DNA from: Favolaschia claudopus
Lineage: Eukaryota > Basidiomycota > Agaricomycetes > Agaricales > Mycenaceae
Assembly (NCBI GenBank): GCA_037176885.1
Contig: JAWWNJ010000054.1
Coordinates: 1,178,001-1,242,000, forward strand
Reading direction: 5' to 3'
DNA length: 64,000 nucleotides
A program made the translations under genes and the position numbers. The notes below the pieces were generated by a model. That model had not been told where the DNA came from. It worked only from the letters and a program-made list of their open reading frames with translations, and made no database searches. This document shows, piece after piece, positions 19,782 through 31,626 of this stretch. Numbering within the stretch: position 1 is the stretch's first letter; the number at the start of each line of letters is the position of its first letter.

Positions 19782-22339
19782 ACCTGGCAACATGAACTTC
19801 AGATTTAAGCCCACAAATACAACAATGGTAAAAATGTGATTTGTATGCCGGAGTACCGACCACAAATTAACAATATCAATATTGCGCTGTTGTTTGGGGC
19901 ATAATTCGGCCGGATTCTTTTCACGCACATAATCTACTGTTGTGAACAAAGCTTTACTTATGCCGGGCAATGACGTTCTGAAGGATGAACCACCAATCAA
20001 GTTTTTGAATTTCCACTCAGAACCATAGTCTCTCTATACAGACACTAACTGAGCAACATTGATATCATTTATTTTCATCACCTCGTCACAGCAGCTGTTT
20101 GCAAACTAATGGCACCATTAACAACACATCGTCGAGAATCTGCCCCTCTGTACCGTGTATGAAAAGGAGAACTATATTTTTCGCTTCCGTTAAGCAGCTT
20201 TGGGCAGGATCAAATCACCCGTGCACCATCAGTTGTTGAAAAGGTGCGTCATCAGTTGCAATCAATCTGGATCAATCGGGATCAGGCTGGATCACTCGGA
20301 AGAACATCCTATCACTCGGAGCATGCCAATCTTGACGTGCGCACGTCAAGGGCAGTGACGCCATCAAAACGCTCTCGATTATTGCTTTTCGGTGACGGCT
20401 CTGATAAAAGGGGGAGCAAGCTCCCCCAATTAGATTTATGCCGCGTACCGTTTTACGATTCGCTTGTACCTTTAGTCCAAGCTGAAGATTGAAACCGTTT
20501 GATTTGAGGTTATGAATAGAAAGGGGCTGAGCATGAGACACAACAGCAGCATTGATCGCCCACAGTGTTTCTGAATTCAAAACAAAAATCAAGCTAAACA
20601 AGCGTCGGGACTCCGGCGCTGTTGAACATGATATTTGAAGAGGACTTTCGGCACGGCAAGGCGGGCGGCAACGTTGGTAAACGCAGGTAGCGGCTCAACT
20701 GCATCTGCTGGGGGTGTGCTCGGGGTAGTGCTCGCATCATGCGAGCCGTCGGCGCGCAGATCATGCGGCGTTCAGAGGTGGAGCGGACGCCGGGAGGGGG
20801 GAGTGTGAAAGAGTGAAGAGTCGCACGAGCCGGTTGAGTGAATGAGCTGAGGTACAATGTGAATATTGGGATTCAGAGTTGAAAGAAAGCAGATAACACA
20901 CCTATCTGCCTAATTTTACCCAGTAAGTGGTAATCCTCAGATACGGCGGCGGTCGTCGATGATGTTGCTGTTCCTCAATGCTGCGTGCCGGAGGTTGAAG
21001 GGCAAACATGAGACCAGCAGCGGTGGCGGCATGGATGGCGGAGGCTAGCTTGAGTGAAGAGTGTCTGGTTGGGTCAAGTAGACGGCAGGTTACTCCTCCA
21101 CATTCGTTTCGGGCACCTTCGAGCAGACGCAGAGTCCGCGAGGGCATGGCTGCCGAGAGGATTACGCTGCGGTGGAACGACGTGAGGGGCGAGAGCGAGG
21201 GTCTTGACAAAAACAGAAGACGTGAAGAGTAGGAAGCAGAGAGAGAGAACGAGAGTCAAACGAGAGTATGTACTACTAGTGATGCGTCCCCGAAACAGAG
21301 AGATAATCAGTGGCCTCGCTGCTTATCTTGAAATATGATTGGCTGTCCCATGTCCAAATGAGACGCATACTCCGGTTGGACATGGGCCACGGAAATCACC
21401 GTAGCACTTGGGACACATCAGCGATCAAAATTTTTGGGACCTCAAAATCGCTGGCTTCAACGCGTTCACGGGCGAAACTCCATGGTTGAATTGTCCAGTA
21501 CGTCTCAATAAATCTCTCCTCTTTCCCCCCTTTTTTTCTCTTTTTTTCTTCTCTTTCTTTCGATTTTTTCTCTTTCTCTCAACTGACATGGGACATGGGC
21601 CCCGACAAATGCAAGACTTTATATACGTTTGAACGACTATCTTCAAAAGAGTAAATAAAGTCTTGTTACGAGACTACGGCGGGACGACTCCTCGGACTTC
21701 TTAGAGCCCAGTGCGTTGGCGGCGGGAGTCGGCCTCGACCGCTTGTCGCTGCTCAGACTAGCTCCGGCTCCGACTGCACCACGGTCCACCGCTATGTATC
21801 TGCTCAAGCACTCGCTTCTGGCTCTTCGCTCGCTGTTCTTGATGGCTTATTCGAGCTGCCGATTTTTCTCTCCTCTTGATCACCTCCTCAAACCTGTTAC
21901 CCCGCCGTGCACGCCTTGGGCATGCTGAGCTCCAAAATTTGCTCTTCCAGCGTTTTGCATTACAAATGATGTGTTTCACACAATGCGCATCTACGTACGT
22001 AGACATTCATACCAGTAGAGTAGTATTGAGTACATCGTTAGCAGTATTTTTGTGAGGACCTTCCACATAGTGTACTTATTCACCGACATTCTCAGAACAT
22101 TGGAACAACCAAGATTGCTCATCGAGCATCCAACTGGCAGCGGAATGTCAGACACGATAACCCAGACTTTTTCTCGTCGATTTGATTCTCAGTCTCCACT
22201 CTCGCTGTTTGTTGTTTTTCTGTTCCTGTATCGGTGTCTCCAACTCGCATTGTATCCTCTGTGTCTCAAATAGTATTGTAGCATTACCCGCATTCTCGTA
22301 GAAACAATTGTAACGATTACCAAAATTCAAATGTGTTTA
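19782..22339. other. No gene recognised; palindrome at 20,411
   Basis: GGGGGAGCAAGCTCCCCC at 20,411-20,428 is a perfect 18-bp palindrome also found at the ends of the inverted duplication near 42.2 and 43.04 kb. Minus-strand open frames at 20,594-20,857 and 20,902-21,210 have uneven composition and no motif I recognise. A CT/T-rich run lies at 21,520-21,570. A host gene fragment cannot be excluded. Confidence 0.35.
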
Positions 22340-22740
22340 TTACTGCAAGTCGGGGTGATCTAGTATATAATCGTTCCACATTGCCTGTGCAATTCGATCC
22401 CGTCGCGCATCCGCTCTCGTCTTCTCCACCTGATCAATTGCAATAACTGGTACATCCTGCTCGTTATGCTCTGGTGCTGCCAGGAATGGATGCCCTTCGA
22501 CATCGTATTCCACGTCTTCGTCGAGATCATTTATCGGCTCATGGATGCGGAGGAAATTGTGTACTGTAGCACTTTGTGTGGGTGAAACAGACCCTCGAGC
22601 GTGACTGGAAACGCTACGCATGGAAACCAGAAACGGCCTCAGCGTTATGCGTGACATCATAGAATTTCGGAAACGGGCGGGCAAACACCGATAAAATCTA
22701 TTTCCAAACGTTGAACGGATTCTGGGCAATTTTTAGCTCT
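22340..22740 (-). pseudogene. C-terminal remnant of a PIF/Harbinger-like transposase
   Basis: The frame ends with ATVHNFLRIHEP, a spacer rich in Asp/Glu, then RRDRIAQAMWNDYI and DHPDLQ before the stop at 22,340. The pattern HNF(I/L)RIH..., then RD.IA.AMW.DY, is the usual C-terminus of fungal DDE_4/Harbinger transposases. Upstream residues no longer align with the family and no catalytic D/D/E segment is visible, so this is a 3' fragment. Harbinger systems pair a transposase with a Myb-like protein, and one such broken gene is at 1-1636, but 21 kb away. Confidence 0.6.
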
Positions 22741-23829
22741 CGTTTATGCTTTCTTTGTATCCATAGCCCTTTGTGATTGCATTTCTCCTGTTACGGGCTC
22801 CGTAATACATTTTTTCTTTTTTTTTTTTCATGAACACTGCGCCGTGGCGCACGCTCAGACACCTAAACCAGCGACGGGTCCACCACAAGCCCTCTTCGCG
22901 CGACTAGTTAAACTACCTCGGCCAGCTTCTGGTACACCTTCCGATGCACCGTACCGGTTCTATCTTGACGAAGATTGTAGAGAGTGCCAATTGAGTGCAG
23001 TGAGGAGGAGGAGGGTTATAGCAGTAGAGTCAGCTAGATTTTACAGCCACAAACATGATAATTCGACATCTTTGTATGTCACGCAGTCCTCAGGGAAACC
23101 ACCCGACCGTTAACCGTTGAAATGAAACAGGGCGGGCGTTATGCGTTACGTTTCACCCATAACCGTTTCCGTTTCCATTTAATTTGCGGGGGGGTGAAAA
23201 CAGTTTGTAAACAGTTTGCTAGTATGTGCCCCTACTTGACGCCATATATTGCGCTAGAGGCTCAATATCACCCAGAAAGGCACACCAGGAATACTTCCCG
23301 ATGTTATAAGTGAGTTTTCAATCTGTTCTCCTTGCCATTGGGGTATATTGACTTCAACGACGAAAGTGTTTGCCCAGAAAGGAAATCAAGTCAACTCTGC
23401 ACTCAAACAGATTTGACTCTGGATACTTCGGAGAAGGTACTTAGGCCCGGAAACAAGCACCTGAAGTACAGGGTAACAAAATGAATAGTAAAACAACTCA
23501 CACTGACGTGGAGAGAATGGTCTTTGCATGTCCAGATTTTTGCGCCCCGAAAAACGTTTATAAACGGTTTTAAACCGTTTCCGTTTAGTTTGCCAGATCT
23601 CGCAAACGAAAACTGAATGGTTGGAGCCTTAGTTGTCACACTGATGCACGTGATGTTCGTCGAGGGTGGATGGGGTCTACCTTAACCAGAGCGGGCTGGT
23701 TACCCTAAGTATACTCTATATAAGAGCTGCCTGGAATGAAGTTTGGATGCTGAGACCGGGGTTAGCCTTTGTTAATGCGCCATAATTTCGACTTTTGTGT
23801 AGCCATTAGCCATCCAATGGCTGCATCGC
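22741..23829. other. No gene recognised; AACGGTTTTAAACCG-type repeats
   Basis: GTTTCCGTTT and GTTTATAAACGG-like self-complementary strings occur at 23,160-23,215 and 23,545-23,590. Similar strings occur after the hAT C-terminus near 52,195. This may be the remains of a hAT-type MITE; borders not found. Confidence 0.35.
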
Positions 23830-24280
23830 AAACTCGCTAATGAAGCTGCTCGAGTGGCGAAAGTTGGGAGGTAGTGACGGAAAATGAAGATTCGGACCGA
23901 GGAAGAGTATCGAGGCGGTAGAGGCGGTCATCCAAACGCGAGACGGAAATCAGCGTGGGAGACGAGTTAGGAACGTAAGCGGAGTCCCCAAACTCAAGTG
24001 CTGCGACTTTGCCATTTGGGAGTTTAGCCGGTAGACGGAGTGTGCCTCGAGCCTCGATTTTCACTTTGCCGTTGCCAAAACCCCGGACGTCAGCGGAGGC
24101 AGGCTTTATCGACGAAGGAATAAATCGGGATCGGTCGGAATGAATAGATGCGGATGTACCAGAATCAATGGTTATGGGTGGCGCGCCGGTCATACGTGCA
24201 CTGTACGCCTGGTCGTGAGCCGTAGGGGAAACATTTGGAGGAGATGTCGGTTGGGTTGTTGAGCTGACGTCACGCCTTTC
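23830..24280 (-). pseudogene. Fragment of a Ty1/copia polyprotein (protease region)
   Basis: The frame contains AYSARMTGAPPITIDSGTSA, then VRGFGNGKVKIEARG and YVPNSSPTLISVSRLDD, closely parallel to the full-length element's AYSARTAGTSTIIDSGTS, VFGNGSRKIEGRG and YVPDSQPTLKAVSRLD. It then jumps to RLYRLDTLP, so an internal segment is deleted, and it ends at LEQLH where the GAG-pre motif should begin. It is a decayed copy of a related but different copia family. No LTRs adjoin. Confidence 0.85.
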
Positions 24281-24513
24281 TCTCGCCCACCCACCTCACC
24301 CTTGATTTTTGATAGTATTGGATTCCGCATGCTCAAGTTCAAGTTTGTTTCCATGCCAGCCAAATGCCAGCCGCATAGTCTTACTACAGCTGTTTCGGAA
24401 AAAGAATACGGGTTTCGGCATTTCTTTTGCTTCGTTTTTTTGTCCGAAACAGCTGTTTATTAGAATTTGTTTTTTGTCGTATTTATTGTGGGGCAGTGCG
24501 TAGAGTGGGCGTT

Positions 24514-24610
24514 GGGGTGCCTTCTCGCGCATCCCTTCGCCCACGACCAGGAGATCAGCCGGTTAGATTCCACCGGCTGTCTTCTCCTCACCCGCACACA
24601 ACTACGGCTG
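24514..24610. repeat. ~97-bp dispersed repeat, copy 1
   Basis: About 85% similar over GGGTGCCTTC..., CACGACCAGGAG, CAGCCGG, and TCTTCTCCTCACCC to 51,343-51,437, in the same orientation. At 51.4 kb the match ends just before the hAT C-terminal exon. Identity unknown; could be the end of a retroelement. Confidence 0.6.
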
Positions 24611-25887
24611 TCCCATGTGGAATATAGAATGAATGAAGCGACAGTCACAAGACCAAGGTTTTATATTGGCTTTTTTGCTTCTTCTGGGTTGACTCTTCCT
24701 AGAAAACGTATCAGTTGCCCGGAAGTACTCCAGCTCAGATATCAGCTCCCGCATCTGCGGATGATAGTGGGTCGGCATATGGCGACTCCTCTGACTCGGG
24801 AGAGGGTAGTCCTGTCCTTGTTTCTCCAAGGGAGAGTAGTCGCGGAACCACCAATGAGACTGTGACGTTGCGCTGGGCCTCAGAACGGCCAACACCCGGA
24901 TTCTGAGACTTTGGCCCACTTGAGGGAAAATGTGCTTCTGAGCCATGCACCACTGGAGGAACGGGTGCGAAGATTCCACCATCCACCGTAAATTAGGCTC
25001 ACATCTTTTCAGGTTGCTACCCTAAATAACATTGACCATGTGTTGCACGAACGCGGACATGTTCACCACGTTGTCGGGCAGCCTCTACTGGTGATTCCGC
25101 TCGAAACCATATACAACCAATGAACCGCTACATACTGGTCCATGCTTCGTACATGTCACTCTCAGGCGCACCCGGATGGCATGTCGTGTTAGTCTCCAAT
25201 GTCTGATTCTGATACATGTACATATGGAATTTTAGCTCCATGAGTGGCTCCGGCACTCAATCGGGACTTATTAAGGTTTTGGGGGACAAGGCCAGGCAAA
25301 CGCCGATTCGAGGTTAAATGGAGGTGAATCGGGGTTCCTTATGATAGCATTTACCTTCATTCTGCCAATGATGCGGGGAGTGTCTTACTACATATTATGT
25401 GCGTTGTTTGGCGCTAGGGAAGCGCTATTATCTTCGTGAAGAGAAAAATGCAACCGACTGTGATGTTGGGTGTGTCCGACGTGAGGTCGGAACGCGGAGC
25501 AAGACAACCCGCAATGAAGCTTCCCAGTCAAAAGTCGGGGGGATGGAGTGAAATAGAATGAGATGAAAAGTCAGATGTTCAATTGATTTCACTCAATCTC
25601 AAACCATGCGGAAAAATGACCGCTTTTCTGAAATGGTTCGAGTTCCACAGTGATAGTTTGAGCATTTCCCCAAACCATCTCGATGCGTCACACAAACCAG
25701 CGAGAGGCATTGCGGCGGTCACGATATGCTCTGGAATACTCCGAGATGGTTTATAGCGAAAGCATTAATCGTATTTAATATACACATCGTACATACAGGC
25801 AGGCAGATTAATCAATATTTGCAATATACCGTACCCTTACTCCCACCATTCCCCACCTCCACCTCCGCAGAAAATCCAGAGAACGTA
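24611..25887. other. No gene recognised
   Basis: Open frames here are short and overlapping on both strands; none shows a motif. Confidence 0.35.
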
Positions 25888-26562
25888 CACTAACTCGGCA
25901 AAAAAAAAATGTCCGATTGATTTCTGGCCTGTATTTCGATGATTACTGCCCACTTTGACTTCAAACAACTTGTAGTTGTGTTCATAGGATCCAGATGCCT
26001 TGGGTTTGGTTTTGGGCAAATTTTTGATACGCCATCACGCCGATGGGAATTTTGGATATCGGCCGACTTTACAAGTCAGTCAAATTCTTTTGGTGCGGGG
26101 AGCTGATCTGCTCATGTTATAGCCTGAGGTCCAGCAAGCTATGCGTCAATTTAAACCGTGGAAAAATATAGAGGCAAACAGGCGCTATAGCCCTCGCAAA
26201 GTGACCATTTTCGACCGAGTTGACCGGAATTTGCCGAAATATGCCCAAAATGGCAGTTTTGTCGAGCCTATAGCGCTTCAACGGCTGAATATTTTCATAA
26301 GGTTTGACTCTTGTATTTGGGTCTTCTTTCATCCTGCACACTCAGATATTGTCAGAAAAAATCCCTACTCAAATTGAAAATCTGGCTATTTGGGAATTCT
26401 GCTCATTTGATGGCGGATCAAGAGATTGCACGGCGGCGAGGTAGCATACCAATCGGTCTCAGTATCGTGTGCACACTCAGAAGTTGTTTGCTCTCGAATA
26501 CAGGTATTAACACCGCAATACGGACAAAAAACCCATCGGACATTTTTTTTGCCGAGTTAGTG
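25888..26562. mobile_element. 675-bp TA-flanked inverted-repeat element
   Basis: Left terminus CACTAACTCGGCAAAAAAAA, right terminus its complement; both continue into ATGTCCGAT. TA on both sides (25,886-25,887 and 26,563-26,564). No transposase. The interior contains further imperfect inverted stretches around CTATAGC at 26,180-26,275. Consistent with a Tc1/mariner- or pogo-type MITE. Confidence 0.82.
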
Positions 26563-26564
26563 TA

Positions 26565-29500
26565 GCAAAGTATCGGCAAGAGATCGGGTCTCGCAGGACG
26601 AGGAACTGGGGATCTTCTTCGCTCTGCTTTTTCTCTGCCTTGATGAATGAGTAATGGTAGCTATGAGGACAAAGGAAACACGTACGAGGCTCCTTGCATA
26701 CTTGTCGTTCGTCTACAATCTACATGTCAACAAAAGAGCAAGATTCAAATAAACAAAATACACACCGTCAGCAATAGCCTTCTCAGTGTCGAACTACAAG
26801 GCGAAAGAGGCATCTCAAACGCGGACTTTAGCGCGCGAAGTAGCGTGGCAGAGGATCCTACAGAAATCTATGTGAGAGATGGAAAGAATAGTAATGTATT
26901 GCGTACCGCGGTAAGGGTGTCAACGCAGTTTCGGCTATGATGGCGGCCCCAGCTTGGATTGGACGGGTGCACAAGAGGGGGATTCCGCGAGGCGGGCTGA
27001 TTTTTGTTAGCAGGCGGGACACGCGAAAGACGATGGCAAACCCACGATACATCCGGCTCGTTCACCCGGAGGAAGATAGAACGGGAAAGGCGGCGGCGCG
27101 AGAGCTGGATTCGGCGGCGGCACGGGAAGAGGCATGGGGAGAGACATTGTGCGGGTGCAGAGGCTAAATTGAGGGGTGGTAGCTCGAGGGCTGGATTGAA
27201 GGATGTCGGCACAGGAGACGGGATCGAGCGGCGCGCCAACATTGTGAGCTCACGTTGCTCGTCATCTTTTGACGTTGGACGCTAGCCTGCGCCAGCTGGG
27301 GAATGTGAGGTGTACAGGAAGGCTTGGGAGAAAGAGTCCATAGCTTGGGGAGAGGCGAAGATGGTGGGAGGAAGCAAGAGAGGTTGTGGCAACGGACGTG
27401 GCAATTCATCAACTCCACGTGTTGGTCGGACTTCGAAAGACTTGTATTTTTGTCGCTGGCGGAGCGCTGAATGTACGTGGTTGACCGTAATAAGACGAGA
27501 TGGCTCTCTAATGAGCAACGAAAAATCTCAAACTATTCCATCTTCACCACAGCTTTCGGTGTTTCATCCCAAAACATCTCAATCGATCCAACCGACTTTT
27601 CACTGGGAATGAAGCGCCGAGACCAAGCGACGGGCGACAAAAATGAAAGTGAGCTGTCAATCACTTTTGCTCGATGGAACGGTGATTCCTCCCGAGGCCT
27701 CGGCATCTCACCTACCCGTCCTTCCCAAAAGTGACCGGAAGCTACATTACTTCGTCGGAATTTTCTTCGTCCCATGATCCTTGACCTCTTTTGCCTCCAT
27801 AATACACAAGTGTTTGGTTCAAAATTTTGCTGCAGGCGCTGCAGATCAAAAACAAACGGATGTGTCAAATTTTGATGGTAATCAACAAAGTTCATGCCGC
27901 GCACTTACCTACACCGCCCAGACTACCATTCTTATGAATGGATATCCTCCACTGGATACCTCTCATTATCTGAAGGGACGTTTGCGGAAAGAACCTGCAA
28001 AACAGTTAAATTTTGGCCATTTATTCTGATCAAGCCATTTCCAACTTCCTGGATGAGTTTGTGAGTATTATTTCCATTGCCCTGGGTCCAGAATGGGCAT
28101 TGTTCTGCATTACATGAATAAGATATGGATAGTATATGGTTGCGGACCGAACTTCGTGACAAGTCGCAGTCCCAATTTGGTAATTGATACTGTCACGTCG
28201 GTTTTCATTGAGAGATCCTGGGATTGTGTAAATAGCATTGCAAGAAGGTAATCTACAAACGTACTGGAGCAAAACTTCGAAAAATCGGTTTTCCGTGTTT
28301 TGCACGGCAATTTCGCGCTCTTGATTGCGGATCACTCGGACCGGTGGCTGTGCAACAGCATCAATGTCGCCTGGCCATTGTCGATTTCTTGGTCGGGATA
28401 TTTTACCTTCACTGTGGGGTCCGGAAGAAGGAGTCCGGGGTTGCAGAGGCAGAATGGCAGAGAAAGACTTGATTACCTGCCTCAAACTCGCGAGTTTAGT
28501 ACACACAATTTTGGTTTTTCGCTGTTCAAATTTCGCGTTTTGTAACCCTAGGTTAGGAGTACCTCCGATTCCTCTGAAACAAAAATATCACCTATAAACC
28601 ATACCCTAGTTCCGGCTAAATCTCGAATCCCGAAGGATTTTGAGCAAAATTGGGACTGGTCATGAAGTTTTGGCCGCAACCATACCTTGTCAGGAGCTTT
28701 GTACAAATGTTAGATACCTTCAATACCCTGTCATCCGAACTGGAAAACCGAATTTTGGCAATCAAGTGCAAATTTTTTGTTTCTCAATTTCTATTGCAAT
28801 ATCTCACTTACAATTGACTGACAGAACACCTAGTATGTAGACATGGAGCGTCTGCATAGATAATTTGCATTGGAACTAGCTACCAACGAGTAGGTTTCCG
28901 ATTTGAAGCCAATCTTTCAGGAACAATTTGGCGTCGAGAACCCATTTTTTTCCCACGGTGTTTCACTTTTTTCGGTCTGAAAAAAATAAAATAGTGTTTT
29001 GGAAAGGAATTTTGCATAGATTCAACTCAATTCGAGTCCGCGGCACTTCAGAAATGAGTAAAGAGGAGTCTACAGACTATATCAGCATCTGAAGGACTTC
29101 CTCAACAATTTTGAGCTCAATTCAAAATTTGAAATAACATGACATGCACTGCTCCTCGCTGAGTAAAGCTGGATATAAATACGAGTATATTAGAATATAA
29201 TCAATTATAATCGTACAATTATGATTAAGTACGGGTCTCCCCGTAATCTTAAGGTCTGAGAATACAAGTTTTCAAGGGGGAGAAGTACCGTTGAGGTAAA
29301 ACTTGGGAGAGCTTTTGAGATTTCCAGTAGCTCTTATAAGTTTGTTTTGGACCCAATACTCAAATCACTACTCTTTGGGGGCATATTGGGTATTGATGGG
29401 CCATCAAATTGCCCCCGGTAGAGCCATTTCGGATCAATTTCCCATTTAGGATGGCCAAATTTGTGGTCAAAATCACGAAAGTCAATGGGGAGTAAATCTG

Positions 29501-29779
29501 CTCCATACAATCTCTTAATCTCGGCTCCAGATCTTTTCGGGCTGATTACCGGCAACGAAACTACACCTTCTGTCGAACCTGGTCAACGCGATGCCCCTGT
29601 GACACCCGCCGAGGACACCATCATGGGACTCCCCGCCTACGCCTGGCTGCTTGGTGCTCACGCAGACGCACCGGTGGTCCACGGTTGGCCCGGGTGAAGC
29701 ACAACCAACCTCAAGTGGCGAGGGACGCGCTTGAAACTCAGCCAGGTAAAGCATATTAATATTGCCGTTTTGAAACTCT
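26565..29779. other. No gene recognised
   Basis: 3.2 kb without a supportable gene. Minus-strand frames at 26,868-27,242 and 27,533-27,904 are Arg/Pro/Ser rich or atypical and show no domain. Some exons of a decayed gene could be hidden here, but I see no anchor motif. Confidence 0.35.
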
Positions 29780-30247
29780 ACCAATATATATCAAGCATCG
29801 ACTCTTGCGGCTGTTTTCGGCCAATCCGATCGCCTCACCGACCGTGCAGGAGGGGCGGACATCATTGCTGCTGCCATCGTCCACGACGGCTTCGCAAAAG
29901 AAGACGAATTTCATATCATCCCACCCATTCCTGACGTCCGCAACCCCAACGACGACATCCATCCCATCGCAAACATCATCACCGACTGCTCAGTCGACTT
30001 GAAACGACGACTAGTGGCCGCAGGCAAACTTCACTTCTTGCCGGATGGTTCGGATCGCGGATACTCGATTTATTTCATCGAACCGTCCGCTGAACAGAGC
30101 TGGTACACTGGCACTTACATCAATATCAGGAAGACTACGAAAGCCGCTGAGTTTCTTGCCGCACTTAAGACTAAACTACAGCACCAGTATTTACCCAAAA
30201 CAACTCCCACCGGAACCAAAGTCCATCAAATCCGAAGCGGGATCTGA
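29780..30247 (+). CDS. Unrecognised open frame of ~155 residues, no start Met upstream
   Basis: Open from an upstream stop near 29,776 to TGA at 30,247. It reads QASTLAAVFGQSDRLTDRAG, then IVHDGFAKEDEFHIIPPIPD, NIITDCSVDLKRRLVAAGKL and SWYTGTYINIRKTTKAAEF. Composition looks protein-like (balanced, Asp/Ile rich) rather than random, but I do not recognise the family. The first Met is only at 29,999, so the start is probably in an upstream exon or lost. A short upstream stretch (LFGLITGNETTPSVEP, about 29,536-29,583) resembles copia gag starts, so this may be part of a retroelement. A CCHC fragment lies on the other strand just downstream. Confidence 0.4.
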   Translation, partial: TNIYQASTLAAVFGQSDRLTDRAGGADIIAAAIVHDGFAKEDEFHIIPPIPDVRNPNDDIHPIANIITDCSVDLKRRLVAAGKLHFLPDGSDRGYSIYFIEPSAEQSWYTGTYINIRKTTKAAEFLAALKTKLQHQYLPKTTPTGTKVHQIRSGI

Positions 30248-30330
30248 ACATTTCCACCATCTCATCGTCACTGTATGCATCCCCCCACATATGCACCTCC
30301 ACCTCAGGAGCATGCGCGTGCGCCGCTGAC

Positions 30331-30720
30331 TCAGTGCGGTTCCGAGGGGCGTTCCCCATGACCCATGTCATGGATGCAGCGCGCAGCAATATGACCCGAG
30401 CGACCGCAACGATGACAATGGCTCTCGTTAGTAGGGTCGCACCAACGGTAACCGTGATCATCAACACCGGTGTCTCGGCTAGCCGAACCAGATCCTCTAC
30501 CGCCACCACCTCTCCGCGTGACAAGCACCACCACAGTCGCTTTGATTCGTGCAAAACATGATGTGCGTCTAGGAATGGGGGGGCCCATGAATTTCTGCGA
30601 AAATTCAGACATCGGTAGAACCAACTCGAGAGCTTCTCCAGCTGAAATTTTTAGTAACGGGAATGAGTTGCGACATAGTAATTCACTTATCTCGCCCGAC
30701 TGTGACGATGTCCATGTCAA
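30331..30720 (-). pseudogene. CCHC zinc-knuckle protein fragment
   Basis: The frame contains GGGGRGSGSASRDTGVDDHG followed by the knuckle CHRCGRSGHIAARC (CX2CX4HX4C) and stops soon after at SEPH. The Gly/Arg-rich run, the short YRWCDPTN segment and the knuckle form a unit common in agaricomycete gag-like or RNA-binding proteins. No protease or polymerase follows. Likely a fragment of a transposon-associated nucleic-acid-binding protein; the start at 30,720 is only the first Met in the open frame. Confidence 0.6.
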
Positions 30721-31349
30721 ACAACTCTGTGATGTTCAAATTTCGTTTATCCGGCAAATCCTCTGTTGGAAGGTGTACACCAGATGGAAGCCGAAAAGGC
30801 AAAAAGAGCACCAGATGGGAGGCGAAAAGCCTAATCACATTGTCACAAAGTGCCTAAATACGTGACAATGTACGAATAAGGAAGGTGACATCGTCTGTAC
30901 CAAACCACGCCAAACACCACGTTCAACATCCTCAACGTCCATGGTCGGTCCATGTTTATCCCGCTGTACACTGAGACGGGAATTGTGCCCCGCACATGTA
31001 CTCTAACACTCACAAGTGGCATGATTTTCGATTTCTGTCATCGGACCTTCGGGTACTCGGCCGAGTGGCTGTACTAGCTCACCTCGTACACAAAACCAAG
31101 TGCCAATTTGCCATGGTCATCATTTGGCCGAGGTTTGTGGTGTAGGTACATATGTATTGTATTAATAAATAATATCTTCCACCTCAAAAGCCGTTAGATC
31201 ACAGAGGGACTTGAAATAATGAGCTTTGATGGGAAATCAGCAGAGCAACGCAATCACATGACTTCTTTGACTTGTTTTCTCTTTGTGTTTGACGACACCA
31301 AAGGCAGTCTGATTTTTTCTGTGGGCAACTACATGGAGATCAATACCAA
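30721..31349. other. No gene recognised
   Basis: Nothing supportable. Confidence 0.35.
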
Positions 31350-31626
31350 CTAGAGTATATTAGTGAGCTAGTCGAGGTGGGGAACAAACGACTAGGTACC
31401 TACAGTATATTAGTGACTACGAGAAGGTAAGTATAGGTAGGAAAAGTAATGGAATAGTATACGCAAGCTAGTCGAGGTGGGGAACAAACGACTAGCGGGC
31501 AACGAAGGTAAGGAGAAGTATATATGGTCGGTAAGGTGGTGATGCAACAGTACTGAAGCAAAGGAAATATGAAATAGGAACGAAGAGAGCGGAACGAAGC
31601 GGGAGCGTACGGATCATCCTACAACA
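31350..31626 (-). repeat. Solo LTR, copia-like family 2, copy 2
   Basis: 277 bp. On the minus strand it runs from TGTTGTAGGATGATCC to CTAATATACTCTAG. It contains two copies of CTAGTCGAGGTGGGGAACAA closed by ACGACTAG, a hairpin, and a TATATATGG box. No internal region adjoins, so it is a solo LTR. It diverges from the 6.0- and 41.5-kb copies at many sites. No target duplication could be matched. Confidence 0.75.

Noticed and set aside
20594..21259. Minus-strand frames, one with a signal-peptide-like start (21,259)
   Set aside because: Short, in different frames, with no motif or clean intron between them; could be a decayed host gene but not supportable.
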